17,660 nt of DNA from CAYSIX01 sp964431205 (GTDB taxonomy: Bacteria > Planctomycetota > Phycisphaerae > Phycisphaerales > Phycisphaeraceae): contig CAYSIX010000069.1 of the NCBI GenBank assembly GCA_964431205.1, positions 1 through 17,660 on the forward strand, read 5' to 3'. The translations under genes and the position numbers were made by a program. The notes below the pieces were generated by a model that worked only from the letters and a program-made list of their open reading frames with translations, was not told the DNA's origin and did no database searches. Of the stretch, positions 6,978-13,943 are shown one piece after another. Within the stretch, counting starts at the first letter, position 1, and each line of letters starts with the position of its first letter.

Positions 6978-9268
6978 GGCGTTTCCTCCCGGCCCAGGTA
7001 GATCAACAGGCGGTCGTGGCAGAGCATGGCGAGGTCTCGGTGGTCGTCGCCGTCCAGGTCGCACCCGACGACGACCCGCGGCTCGCTGACGGTCGTTTCA
7101 CTGCTGTACCCATACGGATAGGCCCGGTCCTCGAAGACGACCCACGACAGCCGCGGGACCAGCTCCTCGCCGTCCTCGTCCAGCAGCGTCAGCTCGTGCC
7201 GCTTGTCGTCGGCGAGCAGCAGCTCGTCGGCGCCGTCGCCGGTCACGTCGGCGGCCAGGGCCCGGTGGATCGTGGCGTCGCGCGGTGCCTCGGGCCGGCC
7301 CAGCCGACCGTCCATGCTCTGGATCAGCTCGAGCTGCGGCGAGCGACCCTCGCTCAGGCGGATCACCCCGTGATGCTGCACCAGCATCAAGCCCAGCACG
7401 CGATCGCGTTGCAGCGCCGAGCCGCCCGGCAGCTTCACACTGCGGGTCACACGCGGGATCCCCGCCTCGTCCGGCTCCAGCCGATGCGCAAACGCGCCGC
7501 CCTGCTCCAGCGCCCACGCCGCTCCGCCCTCGATCGGCACGTAGCTGACCAGACGCCGGCCCTCGGTCAGCATCACCTGGTCGCTCGGCTGCATGGTCGC
7601 GTCGAGCCACTGCAGCACGCCGTCGGCGATCCGCGCCACCCGCAGGCTCCCCTCGGTCTCGATCAGCCGCACCTGCTCGAGCTTGAGCTTGCGCACGTGG
7701 GCCGATTCGTCCAGCCGGGCCGCGCCGTCCTCGCCCCGCGTCAGCAGCTTCGGGTTTCGAGCGTATTGCTCGTGAACCAGCAGCCGGTGGTCACCGAGCC
7801 ACTCGGCCCGTTCGATCTTCTCACCCGCATCCTTGAAGTCGATCCGCGTCGGCTGCGCCTCGCCCGCCGACCACGTGTACAGCCGCAGGTCCGCGCCGAC
7901 GCGCTGCGCCCACCACGCCGTAGGGCCCGCTTCGCCCAGGCCCACGATCCGGCGGTCGCCGTCGTCGTCCGCCGTCTTCACGTCCGCGACCTCTTCGCCG
8001 TCGCCACCGCCTGCACCGGCCGCGTCCGCGCCGGCGCCGTCCGGCGCCCATACGCGCGGAAACGTGAACCGCTCCCCGTCCCACCGGCTGGCGTACAGCT
8101 CGCCCGCGTCCTTCAGCCCGATCAGCAGCAGGCCCGGCTCCGCCGCCGGCGCCACCAGTCGCTGCGTCTCGGCCAGCACCGGGTAGTCCTCGCCCACACG
8201 CCAGCCCGTTTCGGTCAGCTCGTACACCAGCAGCCGCGGCTGGTCCTTGTCCGCGGTCACCAGCACCCGCCGCTCACCCAGCCGCATCCCGCACCACGCC
8301 GCGCCCTCACCGGCCGGTAGCACCAGCGCCTCGCGACGGCCCAGCTCGCTCCGCTCCCCCACGCTCATGCGGTATCGACGCAGCATCCCGCTCTGTACCC
8401 CGCCCAGCAGCCACAGCTCGTCGGCGCCGCTGGCCGTCGCCCGCACCAGCACCCCGTCCGCCGGCCGATCGTGCAGGACCTGCGGCGGCAGCAGCCGGCC
8501 GTCCGCCGCCTCCCACCACTGCACCGTCCGCCCCGACTCACCGCTCCAGACGATCAGGTCCGCGTCCGCGTCCCCGTCGGTGTCCGACAGCCACCACCCT
8601 CGCTGCGCGGTGCGATCCCGCGGTTCCAGCCATGCCGGCTGCGCCCCCGGCTCCAGCTCCAGCGTCGCGATCCCGTCGGCGAAATCGATCATCGCACGCG
8701 GCCCGGCACCGGCCGTCGGACGCCACAACCGCAGCAGCCGCGACGACTCGCCGTACGACCCGCTGGGCAGGTCCCACTGTTCCTGTTTCTGCCAGCGGTC
8801 GTCCGCGCCGTCCCGCGCCAGGCGCAACAGCCGGTTCGGCGAGCTGACCAGCACGAGCAGCTCCGCGCGGCCGTCGCCGTCGAGGTCGGCCGCGATCGCG
8901 TCCTGTGGCAGTTGATCCAGGGGGACCTCCTGCCGCTCGAACTCGGGGGCCATGGGCAGCTCGTTGGGCCGGTCGGGATCGGACGCCGGCGGCGCTTCGC
9001 GCTGCTCGGGCGGGCGCCAGCGGTAGGCCTCGAGCCGCGCCAGCCGGGTGTTGACCACCAGCAGCGTGTCGCGGCCGTCGCCGTCGAGGTCGCTGACGCG
9101 CAGGCGCGAGGGCGAGCCGTCCTGCAGCACCACCCGCATCGCCTGCCAGCCGCCGAAGGCGGCCGGATCGGCGTGTGTCGGCGCGGCGAGCGCCGACGCC
9201 ATCACAGCGCCGGCCAGCAGCCGCACCGCGACGGCGCGGCGGGGGTTGCTCTCGAGCGAATCAGCCAT
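6974..9268 (-). CDS. Secreted FG-GAP/VCBS repeat protein
   Basis: A 764-residue exported protein, probably a beta-propeller. The ATG at 9268 has GGAAGGA upstream. The signal peptide spans about residues 10-33 (AVAVRLLAGAVMASALA, cleavage near THA|DP). FG-GAP-type calcium-binding loops of the form DxDGDGxxD recur: D60-D67 (DLDGDGRD), D128 onward (DLDGDGRAE), 229-237 (a variant, DTDGDADAD), 674 onward (DVTGDGADE) and 737 onward (DLDGDDHRD). Each is followed by a hydrophobic beta strand such as LLVVN or LLLADD. The middle (about 250-660) has Trp-rich propeller-like strands but no clear loops. Such proteins usually bind ligands or other proteins outside the cell; no enzyme motif is visible. It is the first gene of the - strand run and is coupled to the protease gene by a GTGA overlap, so it may be the protease's partner or substrate receptor. 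Confidence 0.85.
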   Translation of the reverse strand: MADSLESNPRRAVAVRLLAGAVMASALAAPTHADPAAFGGWQAMRVVLQDGSPSRLRVSDLDGDGRDTLLVVNTRLARLEAYRWRPPEQREAPPASDPDRPNELPMAPEFERQEVPLDQLPQDAIAADLDGDGRAELLVLVSSPNRLLRLARDGADDRWQKQEQWDLPSGSYGESSRLLRLWRPTAGAGPRAMIDFADGIATLELEPGAQPAWLEPRDRTAQRGWWLSDTDGDADADLIVWSGESGRTVQWWEAADGRLLPPQVLHDRPADGVLVRATASGADELWLLGGVQSGMLRRYRMSVGERSELGRREALVLPAGEGAAWCGMRLGERRVLVTADKDQPRLLVYELTETGWRVGEDYPVLAETQRLVAPAAEPGLLLIGLKDAGELYASRWDGERFTFPRVWAPDGAGADAAGAGGGDGEEVADVKTADDDGDRRIVGLGEAGPTAWWAQRVGADLRLYTWSAGEAQPTRIDFKDAGEKIERAEWLGDHRLLVHEQYARNPKLLTRGEDGAARLDESAHVRKLKLEQVRLIETEGSLRVARIADGVLQWLDATMQPSDQVMLTEGRRLVSYVPIEGGAAWALEQGGAFAHRLEPDEAGIPRVTRSVKLPGGSALQRDRVLGLMLVQHHGVIRLSEGRSPQLELIQSMDGRLGRPEAPRDATIHRALAADVTGDGADELLLADDKRHELTLLDEDGEELVPRLSWVVFEDRAYPYGYSSETTVSEPRVVVGCDLDGDDHRDLAMLCHDRLLIYLGREETP

Positions 9269-9312
9269 CGGTCTGTCCTTCCCCTTGATTCAGACGTTCG
9301 CGCTCATCCGTC

Positions 9313-9330
9313 ATCGGGATTCTACCCGAT
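9313..9330 (-). promoter_or_regulatory. Candidate promoter with inverted repeat framing the -10 box
   Basis: On the - strand the sequence ATCGGGTAGAATCCCGAT is a perfect 6-bp inverted repeat whose six-base spacer is TAGAAT, five of six matches to the -10 consensus. It lies 45-62 bases upstream of the FG-GAP start. A dimeric regulator bound here would cover the -10 box. No convincing -35 was found. The same site is about 40 bases upstream of the divergent purU promoter candidate, so it could affect both genes. Confidence 0.4.
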
Positions 9331-9369
9331 ATGGGTTTTGGCGCGCGGCCCACACGTGCGGTTCGCGGC

Positions 9370-9378
9370 TGATAATAT
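9370..9378 (+). promoter_or_regulatory. Candidate extended -10 promoter of purU
   Basis: TGATAATAT reads as an extended -10 element (TG, one base, TAATAT). It would start transcription about 47 bases before the purU ATG. The hexamer has four of six consensus matches, and the sequence 17 bases upstream (CCACAC) is not a -35, which is acceptable for an extended -10 promoter. It is an A/T patch in otherwise G/C-rich DNA. Confidence 0.35.
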
Positions 9379-9431
9379 CCCGGGTCTGCGACTCACGAGC
9401 TCCTTCCTCAGCAGAAAGGCGGTTGCGTCTC

Positions 9432-10325
9432 ATGGCAGCGTTCCGTGCCGTCGTCAGCGTTATCGGCAAGGACCAGAAGGGCGTCGTCGCCCGCTTCGCC
9501 ACCTACCTGGCGGAGCGCGGCGTCAACATCCTCGACATCGAGCAGCAGGTCGTGCACGGCCGGTTCATCATGGACATGCTCGTGGACCTGGCCGACCTGA
9601 CCATCGGCCTGGACGAGCTGATCCCCGGGCTGCTCGAGCAGGGCAGGCAGATCGAGATGAGCGTGCGCGTGACGCTGCACGACCAGGGCCGGCGCAAGCG
9701 CGTCGTCGTGCTCGGCAGCAAGGAGCCGCACTGCCTCCAGCACCTGATCGAGGACTGGCAGGCGGACCGGTATCGCGGTGATCTGGTCGCGGTGCTGGCG
9801 AACCACCCGGACCTGGAGCCGGTCGCGCATGACGCCGGCCTGCCCTTCGAGCACCACCCCTCGACCGACAAGCAGGCGCACTTCGACTGGCTGCTGCAAC
9901 GGCTCAAGCACTACGAGCCGGACCTCGTGGTGCTGGCGCGCTACATGCAGATCGTCCCGCCGCACATCGTGGAGGCGTACCCCTACAGGATGATCAACAT
10001 CCACCCGTCGCTGCTGCCCTACTTCCCCGGCGCCAAGCCGTACCACCAGGCGTGGGAGCAGGGTGTCCGCGTCAGCGGGTGCACGGCGCACTTCGTGACC
10101 AAGGACCTGGACGAGGGCCCGATCATCTTCCAGGACGTGTTCCACATCGACGTGGGCAAGGACACCGCGGCGGACGTGCGGCGGAAGGGTCTGGAGCTTG
10201 AAGGCCGCACGCTCTCCCACGCGGTGCAGATGTTCCTGGACGAGAAGCTGGTGGTGGTGGACGACAAGGTCGTCTTCCGCCCGGGCCTGAGCCGGTTCCT
10301 GGATCACACGGAGGCGCCGGAGTGA
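9432..10325 (+). CDS. purU: Formyltetrahydrofolate deformylase
   Basis: Cytoplasmic enzyme that hydrolyses 10-formyl-THF to THF and formate, balancing one-carbon pools and supplying formate for PurT. The 297-residue protein has an N-terminal ACT domain (about 5-85; VSVIGKDQKGVVARFATYLA) and a C-terminal formyltransferase-like domain (about 88-285). The catalytic residues of that fold are present: N189 and H191 in INIHPSLLPYFPGAKPYHQ, and D227 in KDLDEGPII. The ACT domain separates it from PurN, and the length is close to E. coli PurU (280). The ATG at 9432 has AAGGCGG upstream (spacing is long, about 11); the frame extends far upstream, but without homology. The stop TGA at 10323-10325 directly touches the stop of the convergent AbiE toxin gene, leaving no room for a terminator. 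Confidence 0.95.
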   Translation: MAAFRAVVSVIGKDQKGVVARFATYLAERGVNILDIEQQVVHGRFIMDMLVDLADLTIGLDELIPGLLEQGRQIEMSVRVTLHDQGRRKRVVVLGSKEPHCLQHLIEDWQADRYRGDLVAVLANHPDLEPVAHDAGLPFEHHPSTDKQAHFDWLLQRLKHYEPDLVVLARYMQIVPPHIVEAYPYRMINIHPSLLPYFPGAKPYHQAWEQGVRVSGCTAHFVTKDLDEGPIIFQDVFHIDVGKDTAADVRRKGLELEGRTLSHAVQMFLDEKLVVVDDKVVFRPGLSRFLDHTEAPE

Positions 10326-11201
10326 TCAGGCGGGAATCGGCAGGGCTTCGACCAGCTTTTCAAGCTGCTTCCATGCGGTGTCGGGTGCGATGTAGTCGGG
10401 ATCGACGGACGTGAACAAGTGTTCGTACTGAAAAAACGCCCTTTGGCGGATCTCGTCATCGAAGGCGCTCTTGCGAGGTTTGATCTGTCGTGCCTCGCAC
10501 TTGCGAATAAAGTATCTGCCGATCTTGTCCAGATCGAGCTCGCTCGCGTGTCGCATCGACATGCGCGCGATGTCGTAGAGGTCCTGCTTGCGGTGCCTCC
10601 TACGGATACGCTGCTGAAGAAGGGCTCGCAGTTTCTCGGCGATGATGTCTTCGAGGGCGCACACGCGCACCACGGAGTCGACTTGATCGGAGAGCTGACG
10701 ATCCTGGGTCTCACAGACGACGTCGTTGAGGCTGATCTCGACACGCACAATCGTACGTATCTGGTGCTCCTGACGCTCGAAGTCCACAAAATGACGGTCA
10801 CCGGGCAACTGATAGGCGATCGTGATATCGTAGGTTGGCATCGTTTTGGTCGGATCGGCGGGTTTCCGCGTGATCCGCTGCGCCCGTGCCTTGACTCCGA
10901 AGCGCGGGTGGGCCACGGAAAGAGCGCGGTCCAGATGAATCCGGATGCTCTCCTGATCATCGGGGAAGCGTAAAGCGGCGGTGAAATCCAGATCAACAGT
11001 ACTACGTCTATTACCATATATAAAACGTAGGGCGTTGCCACCCTTGAACGCCAGGGTCGTGGCCCACGGTGGATAGCCGGCGATGCATTCGAGAACCACG
11101 AACTGCATGAACCGCGCCGTCGCTTCATAATGCGTCGCGGCATGAGCCCGACGCCAGCGATCCAGCTCGCCCAGCGAGATCGGGTATAGGCGATCGCTCA
11201 C
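10326..11201 (-). CDS. AbiEii/AbiGii-family nucleotidyltransferase toxin
   Basis: Toxin of an AbiE-type toxin-antitoxin or abortive phage infection system. The 291-residue protein carries the DNA polymerase beta-like nucleotidyltransferase motif: KGGNAL at 53-58, then D70 and D72 in STVDLDF. The C-terminal family motifs follow: ALEDIIAEKLRALL with K190, and RKQDLYDIAR with D207 and D210. Known members transfer nucleotides to target RNAs (shown for tRNA with MenT) and block growth. The start GTG at 11201 overlaps the TGA of the antitoxin by four bases (GTGA), so translation is coupled. Around 10990-11030 the codons include ATA, AGA, AGT and ACT, rare in the neighbouring genes, and the DNA is visibly A/T richer, which suggests horizontal transfer. 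All catalytic residues are intact. Confidence 0.9.
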   Translation of the reverse strand: MSDRLYPISLGELDRWRRAHAATHYEATARFMQFVVLECIAGYPPWATTLAFKGGNALRFIYGNRRSTVDLDFTAALRFPDDQESIRIHLDRALSVAHPRFGVKARAQRITRKPADPTKTMPTYDITIAYQLPGDRHFVDFERQEHQIRTIVRVEISLNDVVCETQDRQLSDQVDSVVRVCALEDIIAEKLRALLQQRIRRRHRKQDLYDIARMSMRHASELDLDKIGRYFIRKCEARQIKPRKSAFDDEIRQRAFFQYEHLFTSVDPDYIAPDTAWKQLEKLVEALPIPA

Positions 11202-12088
11202 TCAGGTTCCCGCAGTTCGTCGAGCAGGTCATCAGGGACGTTCAGTGACAGGTTCCACCGCTCGCAATAAATTTTCGAGTACGGGGCGCTTGCCACGAGC
11301 TTGACGGAGCCGCCTCTCACCAGATGCTCACGCCAACGGTCAAGGCGCGAATGGGACCTGCCAAGCGCTTCGAGCAGGTACCCGACGCGCTGACGCAGGA
11401 TGGGTTGGTCAAAACGATCCACGTATGAAACCATGCGGTTGACGTCTAGGTGCTCCGACCCGCGTCGCCAGGTTTCGACGACGCCAGTTATCCCGCCGGC
11501 CTTGTCCGGGGCGCGCAATACGTCAAGAAGCGTGCGTTCAATGTCCGTGACGTAGATCGGTAGCGACAGGCAACGTCCGACGATCACGCCGAAGCCCCAT
11601 TCTGCCTTGCTTCTCGTCCATTGGACGGAGACACGTTCGGCGCGTCGGATGCAGCGAGGCGGCGGCAACGTAACCTCGTCCCAGTCCTCCGGCGTCGTGC
11701 CCAGAGGCAGTCGTCTCGCGCGGGCGTCCTCGAAATCGCTGGCGTAAAGCCGATCCGGCAGGAGATCCGTCAGCCCGTGATACGCCACCGCGGTCAAATG
11801 GCTGAAGACCCCGTACGGGTTGGCCTCCTGCACGATATGCTGCTCGGCGTATGGCACGGCGTCGGCGAAGGGAGCGTCCACGCGGTAAACGTCCGCCACG
11901 CCTTCCAGTCGGCGGAGGTGCCGACGCTTGAGCTGACCGATCAGTCGTGGCAAGTCATGGTCGCTCGGGAGCGGTTGACCTGACGTGGCAGCCAGGCGAC
12001 GAGCGATGACGAGTACGCGCCAGCCCGCGATGATGCGGCGGCGCTCGGCCGCAAGAGCTGACAGGACCAGTGACGCCAAAGATTCCAA
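11198..12088 (-). CDS. AbiEi-family antitoxin / transcriptional repressor
   Basis: Cognate antitoxin and probable autorepressor of the AbiE pair. The frame holds an N-terminal winged-helix region (VLVIARRLAATSG to RRLEGVADVYRVD), then the AbiEi core: ANPYGVFSHLTAVAYHGL, and TDIERTLLDVLRAPDKAGG followed by VVETWR. AbiEi proteins bind inverted repeats in their own promoter; one lies just upstream here. The start is uncertain because the frame contains no early ATG or GTG. I prefer TTG at 12088, with GGGAA about ten bases upstream. The frame stays open to a TTG at 12160, but that codon is part of TTGACA, a consensus -35, and the added residues would be encoded by the palindrome itself. With the chosen start the product is 296 residues, normal for the family. 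It overlaps the toxin gene by four bases. Confidence 0.85.
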   Translation of the reverse strand: MESLASLVLSALAAERRRIIAGWRVLVIARRLAATSGQPLPSDHDLPRLIGQLKRRHLRRLEGVADVYRVDAPFADAVPYAEQHIVQEANPYGVFSHLTAVAYHGLTDLLPDRLYASDFEDARARRLPLGTTPEDWDEVTLPPPRCIRRAERVSVQWTRSKAEWGFGVIVGRCLSLPIYVTDIERTLLDVLRAPDKAGGITGVVETWRRGSEHLDVNRMVSYVDRFDQPILRQRVGYLLEALGRSHSRLDRWREHLVRGGSVKLVASAPYSKIYCERWNLSLNVPDDLLDELREPE

Positions 12089-12106
12089 ACGATTAAAGTT
12101 CCCAAG

Positions 12107-12149
12107 ACGCGCTCTTGATAACGTCCTTAGGACGTTATCAAGAGCGCGT
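12107..12149. repeat. Perfect 20-bp inverted repeat, probable AbiE operator
   Basis: The arms 12107-12126 and 12130-12149 are exact reverse complements with a 3-base spacer (TTA). The repeat sits between the divergent antitoxin and GNAT genes. It overlaps the -10 region and start site of the candidate antitoxin promoter, as expected for autoregulation by AbiEi, which is known to bind such repeats. As RNA it would also form a very strong hairpin in the leader. Only one copy is in the window, so I see no sign that it belongs to a repeat family. Confidence 0.8.
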
Positions 12150-12160
12150 TCCGATGTCAA
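12132..12160 (-). promoter_or_regulatory. Candidate AbiE promoter (TTGACA - 17 bp - TAACGT)
   Basis: On the - strand a perfect -35 hexamer TTGACA (12160-12155) is followed after 17 bases by TAACGT (12137-12132), which keeps the most important -10 bases (first T, second A, last T) but matches only three of six. The right arm of the inverted repeat (12130-12149) covers the whole spacer region and the -10, and the left arm covers the start region, so a bound repressor would exclude RNA polymerase. Confidence 0.5.
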
Positions 12161-12187
12161 GGCCCATCTTACGACGGAGTGTCCGGG

Positions 12188-12592
12188 ATGATCATCGAGC
12201 TCGCATCCGCGTCAGAGCGGCCGGCTCTGCAGCGGCACGATCGCCACGTCAGCGCCGACACGCTGCGGGACAAGATCGCCCGCGGCGAGGTGCTCGTGGC
12301 GCGTGACGGGCGCGCCGTGATCGGCTGGGTCCGCTTCGGCTGGTTCTGGGACACGATCCCGTTCGTCTACCAGATCGGCGTCGTGGCCTCCCGGCGTGGC
12401 CAGGGGATCGGCACGGCGATGATGACGCATTGGGAGCAACGGATGCGCGAAGCCGGCTGCACGGCGGCGCTCGTCTCGACGCAGGCCGACGAGCAGGCCC
12501 AGCACTTCTACCGCAAGCTCGGGTATCGCGACGTCGGCGGGTTCGTCCTGCCGGGCGAGGCGATGGAGCTGATTCTGCACAAATCGCTGTGA
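12188..12592 (+). CDS. GNAT-family N-acetyltransferase
   Basis: Acetyl-CoA-dependent acyltransferase, substrate unknown. The ATG at 12188 has GGAG at 12176-12179, eight bases ahead; an in-frame GTG at 12179 overlaps that site and is less likely. The 134-residue protein has the GNAT fold in order: beta strand and loop (GEVLVARDGRAVIGWVRFGW), motif A with the acetyl-CoA pyrophosphate loop R70-R/G-x-x-G-x-G (SRRGQGIGTAMM, residues 68-79), and motif B ending in HFYRKLGYRDVGGF, where Y108 is in the position often used as a general acid. It is shorter than GNAT toxins of the TacT type and has no ribbon-helix-helix partner, so I do not call it a toxin. It is divergent from the AbiE pair, sharing its control region, and ends 11 bases before the end of the convergent ATPase gene. 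Confidence 0.88.
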   Translation: MIIELASASERPALQRHDRHVSADTLRDKIARGEVLVARDGRAVIGWVRFGWFWDTIPFVYQIGVVASRRGQGIGTAMMTHWEQRMREAGCTAALVSTQADEQAQHFYRKLGYRDVGGFVLPGEAMELILHKSL

Positions 12593-12603
12593 TCGCCTGC
12601 GCG

Positions 12604-13884
12604 TCACCGATCGTTGGGATGCGGAACGGTCACGTCGGCGCCGGCGGCGCTGAGCAGTGGCAGAACCTCCTCGAGCGTGGTGACCCCGGCGGCGACCTTG
12701 CCCAACGCGTCGTACGACAGGGGCTTGAAGCCGCGCTCGGCGAACAGCTCCCGCAGCTCGTGCTGGCGCGGGCCGTCGGCCAGACGCACCGCCAGCGTGT
12801 CATCGACCGCCACAACCTCGAACACACCCGTGCGACCACGAAATCCATAGTCCATGCACTCGTCGCACCCACGGGCGACGGCCAGCTCGTCGGGCGCATC
12901 GACGCCGTGCCGCTCGAACAGCTCGCGTTCATCGTCGCGCGGCTTGCGGTGCTCGGCGCAGCTCGGGCAGACCTTGCGGACCAGGCTCTGCGACGTGACC
13001 AGCCGCAGCGCCGCCGCGAGCACGTAGTACGGCACGGAGCGGAAGTGCATCGCCTCGATCGCCGCGGCCGCGTCGCGCCCGTGCAGCGTCGCCATCACCA
13101 TCCGCCCGGCCAGCGCCGCGTGCCCGGCGATCACCGCCGACGCCCGGTCCCGCACCTCGCCGACCACCAGCACGTCCGGGTCCATCCGCAGCACCGTCCG
13201 CAGGCCCATCTCCATCGTGATCCCGTGCTCCTCGTCCACCTCGACCTGTCGGACGTGGGGCAGGTCCAGCTCGACGGGATCTTCGATCGACGCCGTGACA
13301 CGGCCGGTGACGTCCCCCATCCCGACGAGCGCGTACAGCGTCGTGGTTTTGCCGGATCCGGTCGGCCCGGTGATCAGCGCCAGGCCCGTCTCGCGGCTCA
13401 TCGCGCTGCGCACCTGCTCGAGCTGCTGGTCGCTCATGCCCAGCTCCTCGATCGCGCGGCCCTGGTCGGGCGTGCGCAGCAGCCGCAGGTGCGCCGACTG
13501 GTGGTGCGGCGCCGTGGGCACGATCGTCACGCGGATGTCGCGGTACGCCTCGTCGTCCCGCCAGACGAACTGTCCCTCGAGCGGCTCGCGGCGGACGTCG
13601 ATCTCCAGCTCCGCGGCGATCTTCATCTGATTGACCAGCGTCCGGGCCTGCTCGGCCGAGAGCCGCTCCTTCTCGTGGACCTTGCCGTCCACGCGGAACC
13701 GCAGCGAGGCCGCGCCCGTCCACGCGTCGAGGTGAACGTCGGTGGCGCGTTCGGCGACGGCGCGTGCCACGATGCCGGCGAGCGCCGCGGGAATCGGTGC
13801 CTCGGGCGCTTCTGCCTCGGCCTCGGGCAGCTCGGCGGCGGACTCTTCGATCGTCGGTGCCTCTTCTTCGATGGGGGAAGCCAT
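12604..13884 (-). CDS. GspE/PilB-type secretion or pilus ATPase
   Basis: Cytoplasmic hexameric ATPase of the type II secretion / type IV pilus family. In its 426 residues: an acidic Glu/Ala/Pro-rich start (1-30), the N2-like domain (RATDVHLDAW at about 46-55, RFRVDGKVHE), Walker A GPTGSGKT (173-180), the Asp box (ASIEDPVE), Walker B DVLVVGEVRD (237-246), the His box ATLHGRDA (about 265-272), and the zinc-binding cysteines C306, C309, C340 and C343 (CPSC, CDEC). The long N1 domain of classical GspE/PilB is absent, so it is nearer to the short forms. The four cysteines argue against PilT. No other secretion or pilus gene is in the window. The ATG at 13884 has no Shine-Dalgarno; a TAAGAT box six bases upstream suggests a leaderless mRNA. 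Alternative in-frame starts upstream run into the assembly gap. Confidence 0.9.
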   Translation of the reverse strand: MASPIEEEAPTIEESAAELPEAEAEAPEAPIPAALAGIVARAVAERATDVHLDAWTGAASLRFRVDGKVHEKERLSAEQARTLVNQMKIAAELEIDVRREPLEGQFVWRDDEAYRDIRVTIVPTAPHHQSAHLRLLRTPDQGRAIEELGMSDQQLEQVRSAMSRETGLALITGPTGSGKTTTLYALVGMGDVTGRVTASIEDPVELDLPHVRQVEVDEEHGITMEMGLRTVLRMDPDVLVVGEVRDRASAVIAGHAALAGRMVMATLHGRDAAAAIEAMHFRSVPYYVLAAALRLVTSQSLVRKVCPSCAEHRKPRDDERELFERHGVDAPDELAVARGCDECMDYGFRGRTGVFEVVAVDDTLAVRLADGPRQHELRELFAERGFKPLSYDALGKVAAGVTTLEEVLPLLSAAGADVTVPHPNDR

Positions 13885-13890
13885 GATGGC

Positions 13891-13896
13891 ATCTTA
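13891..13896 (-). promoter_or_regulatory. Candidate -10 box for a leaderless gspE-like mRNA
   Basis: TAAGAT on the - strand ends six bases before the ATG at 13884. With normal spacing transcription would begin at or next to the A of the start codon. This fits the absence of a ribosome binding site. No -35 is clear. Confidence 0.3.
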
Positions 13897-13933
13897 GGCG
13901 ATCGACCGCCCGAAAGCGGACGGCACCGGGCGG

Positions 13934-13943
13934 NNNNNNNNNN
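13934..13943. other. Assembly gap (10 N)
   Basis: Ten unknown bases join two sequence segments. The gap length may be arbitrary, and the order of the two sides rests on scaffolding. It lies between the divergent ATPase and channel genes, removing part of their shared upstream region and possibly the true start of the channel gene. Confidence 0.99.

Noticed and set aside
7016..8320. 434-codon + strand ORF opposite the FG-GAP gene
   Set aside because: An antisense frame without motifs; the - strand frame has repeated DxDGDG loops.
9408..10307. 299-codon - strand ORF opposite purU
   Set aside because: A mirror of purU with His/Val/Leu-rich low-information sequence; purU on the + strand is unambiguous.
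11985..12191. Small + strand ORF through the palindrome
   Set aside because: It repeats the peptide RALDNVLRTLSRAR only because the palindrome reads the same on both strands; no RBS, no family.
12179..12592. GNAT as a TacT-like toxin with its own antitoxin
   Set aside because: No ribbon-helix-helix gene is adjacent, and the protein is shorter than TacT-type toxins.
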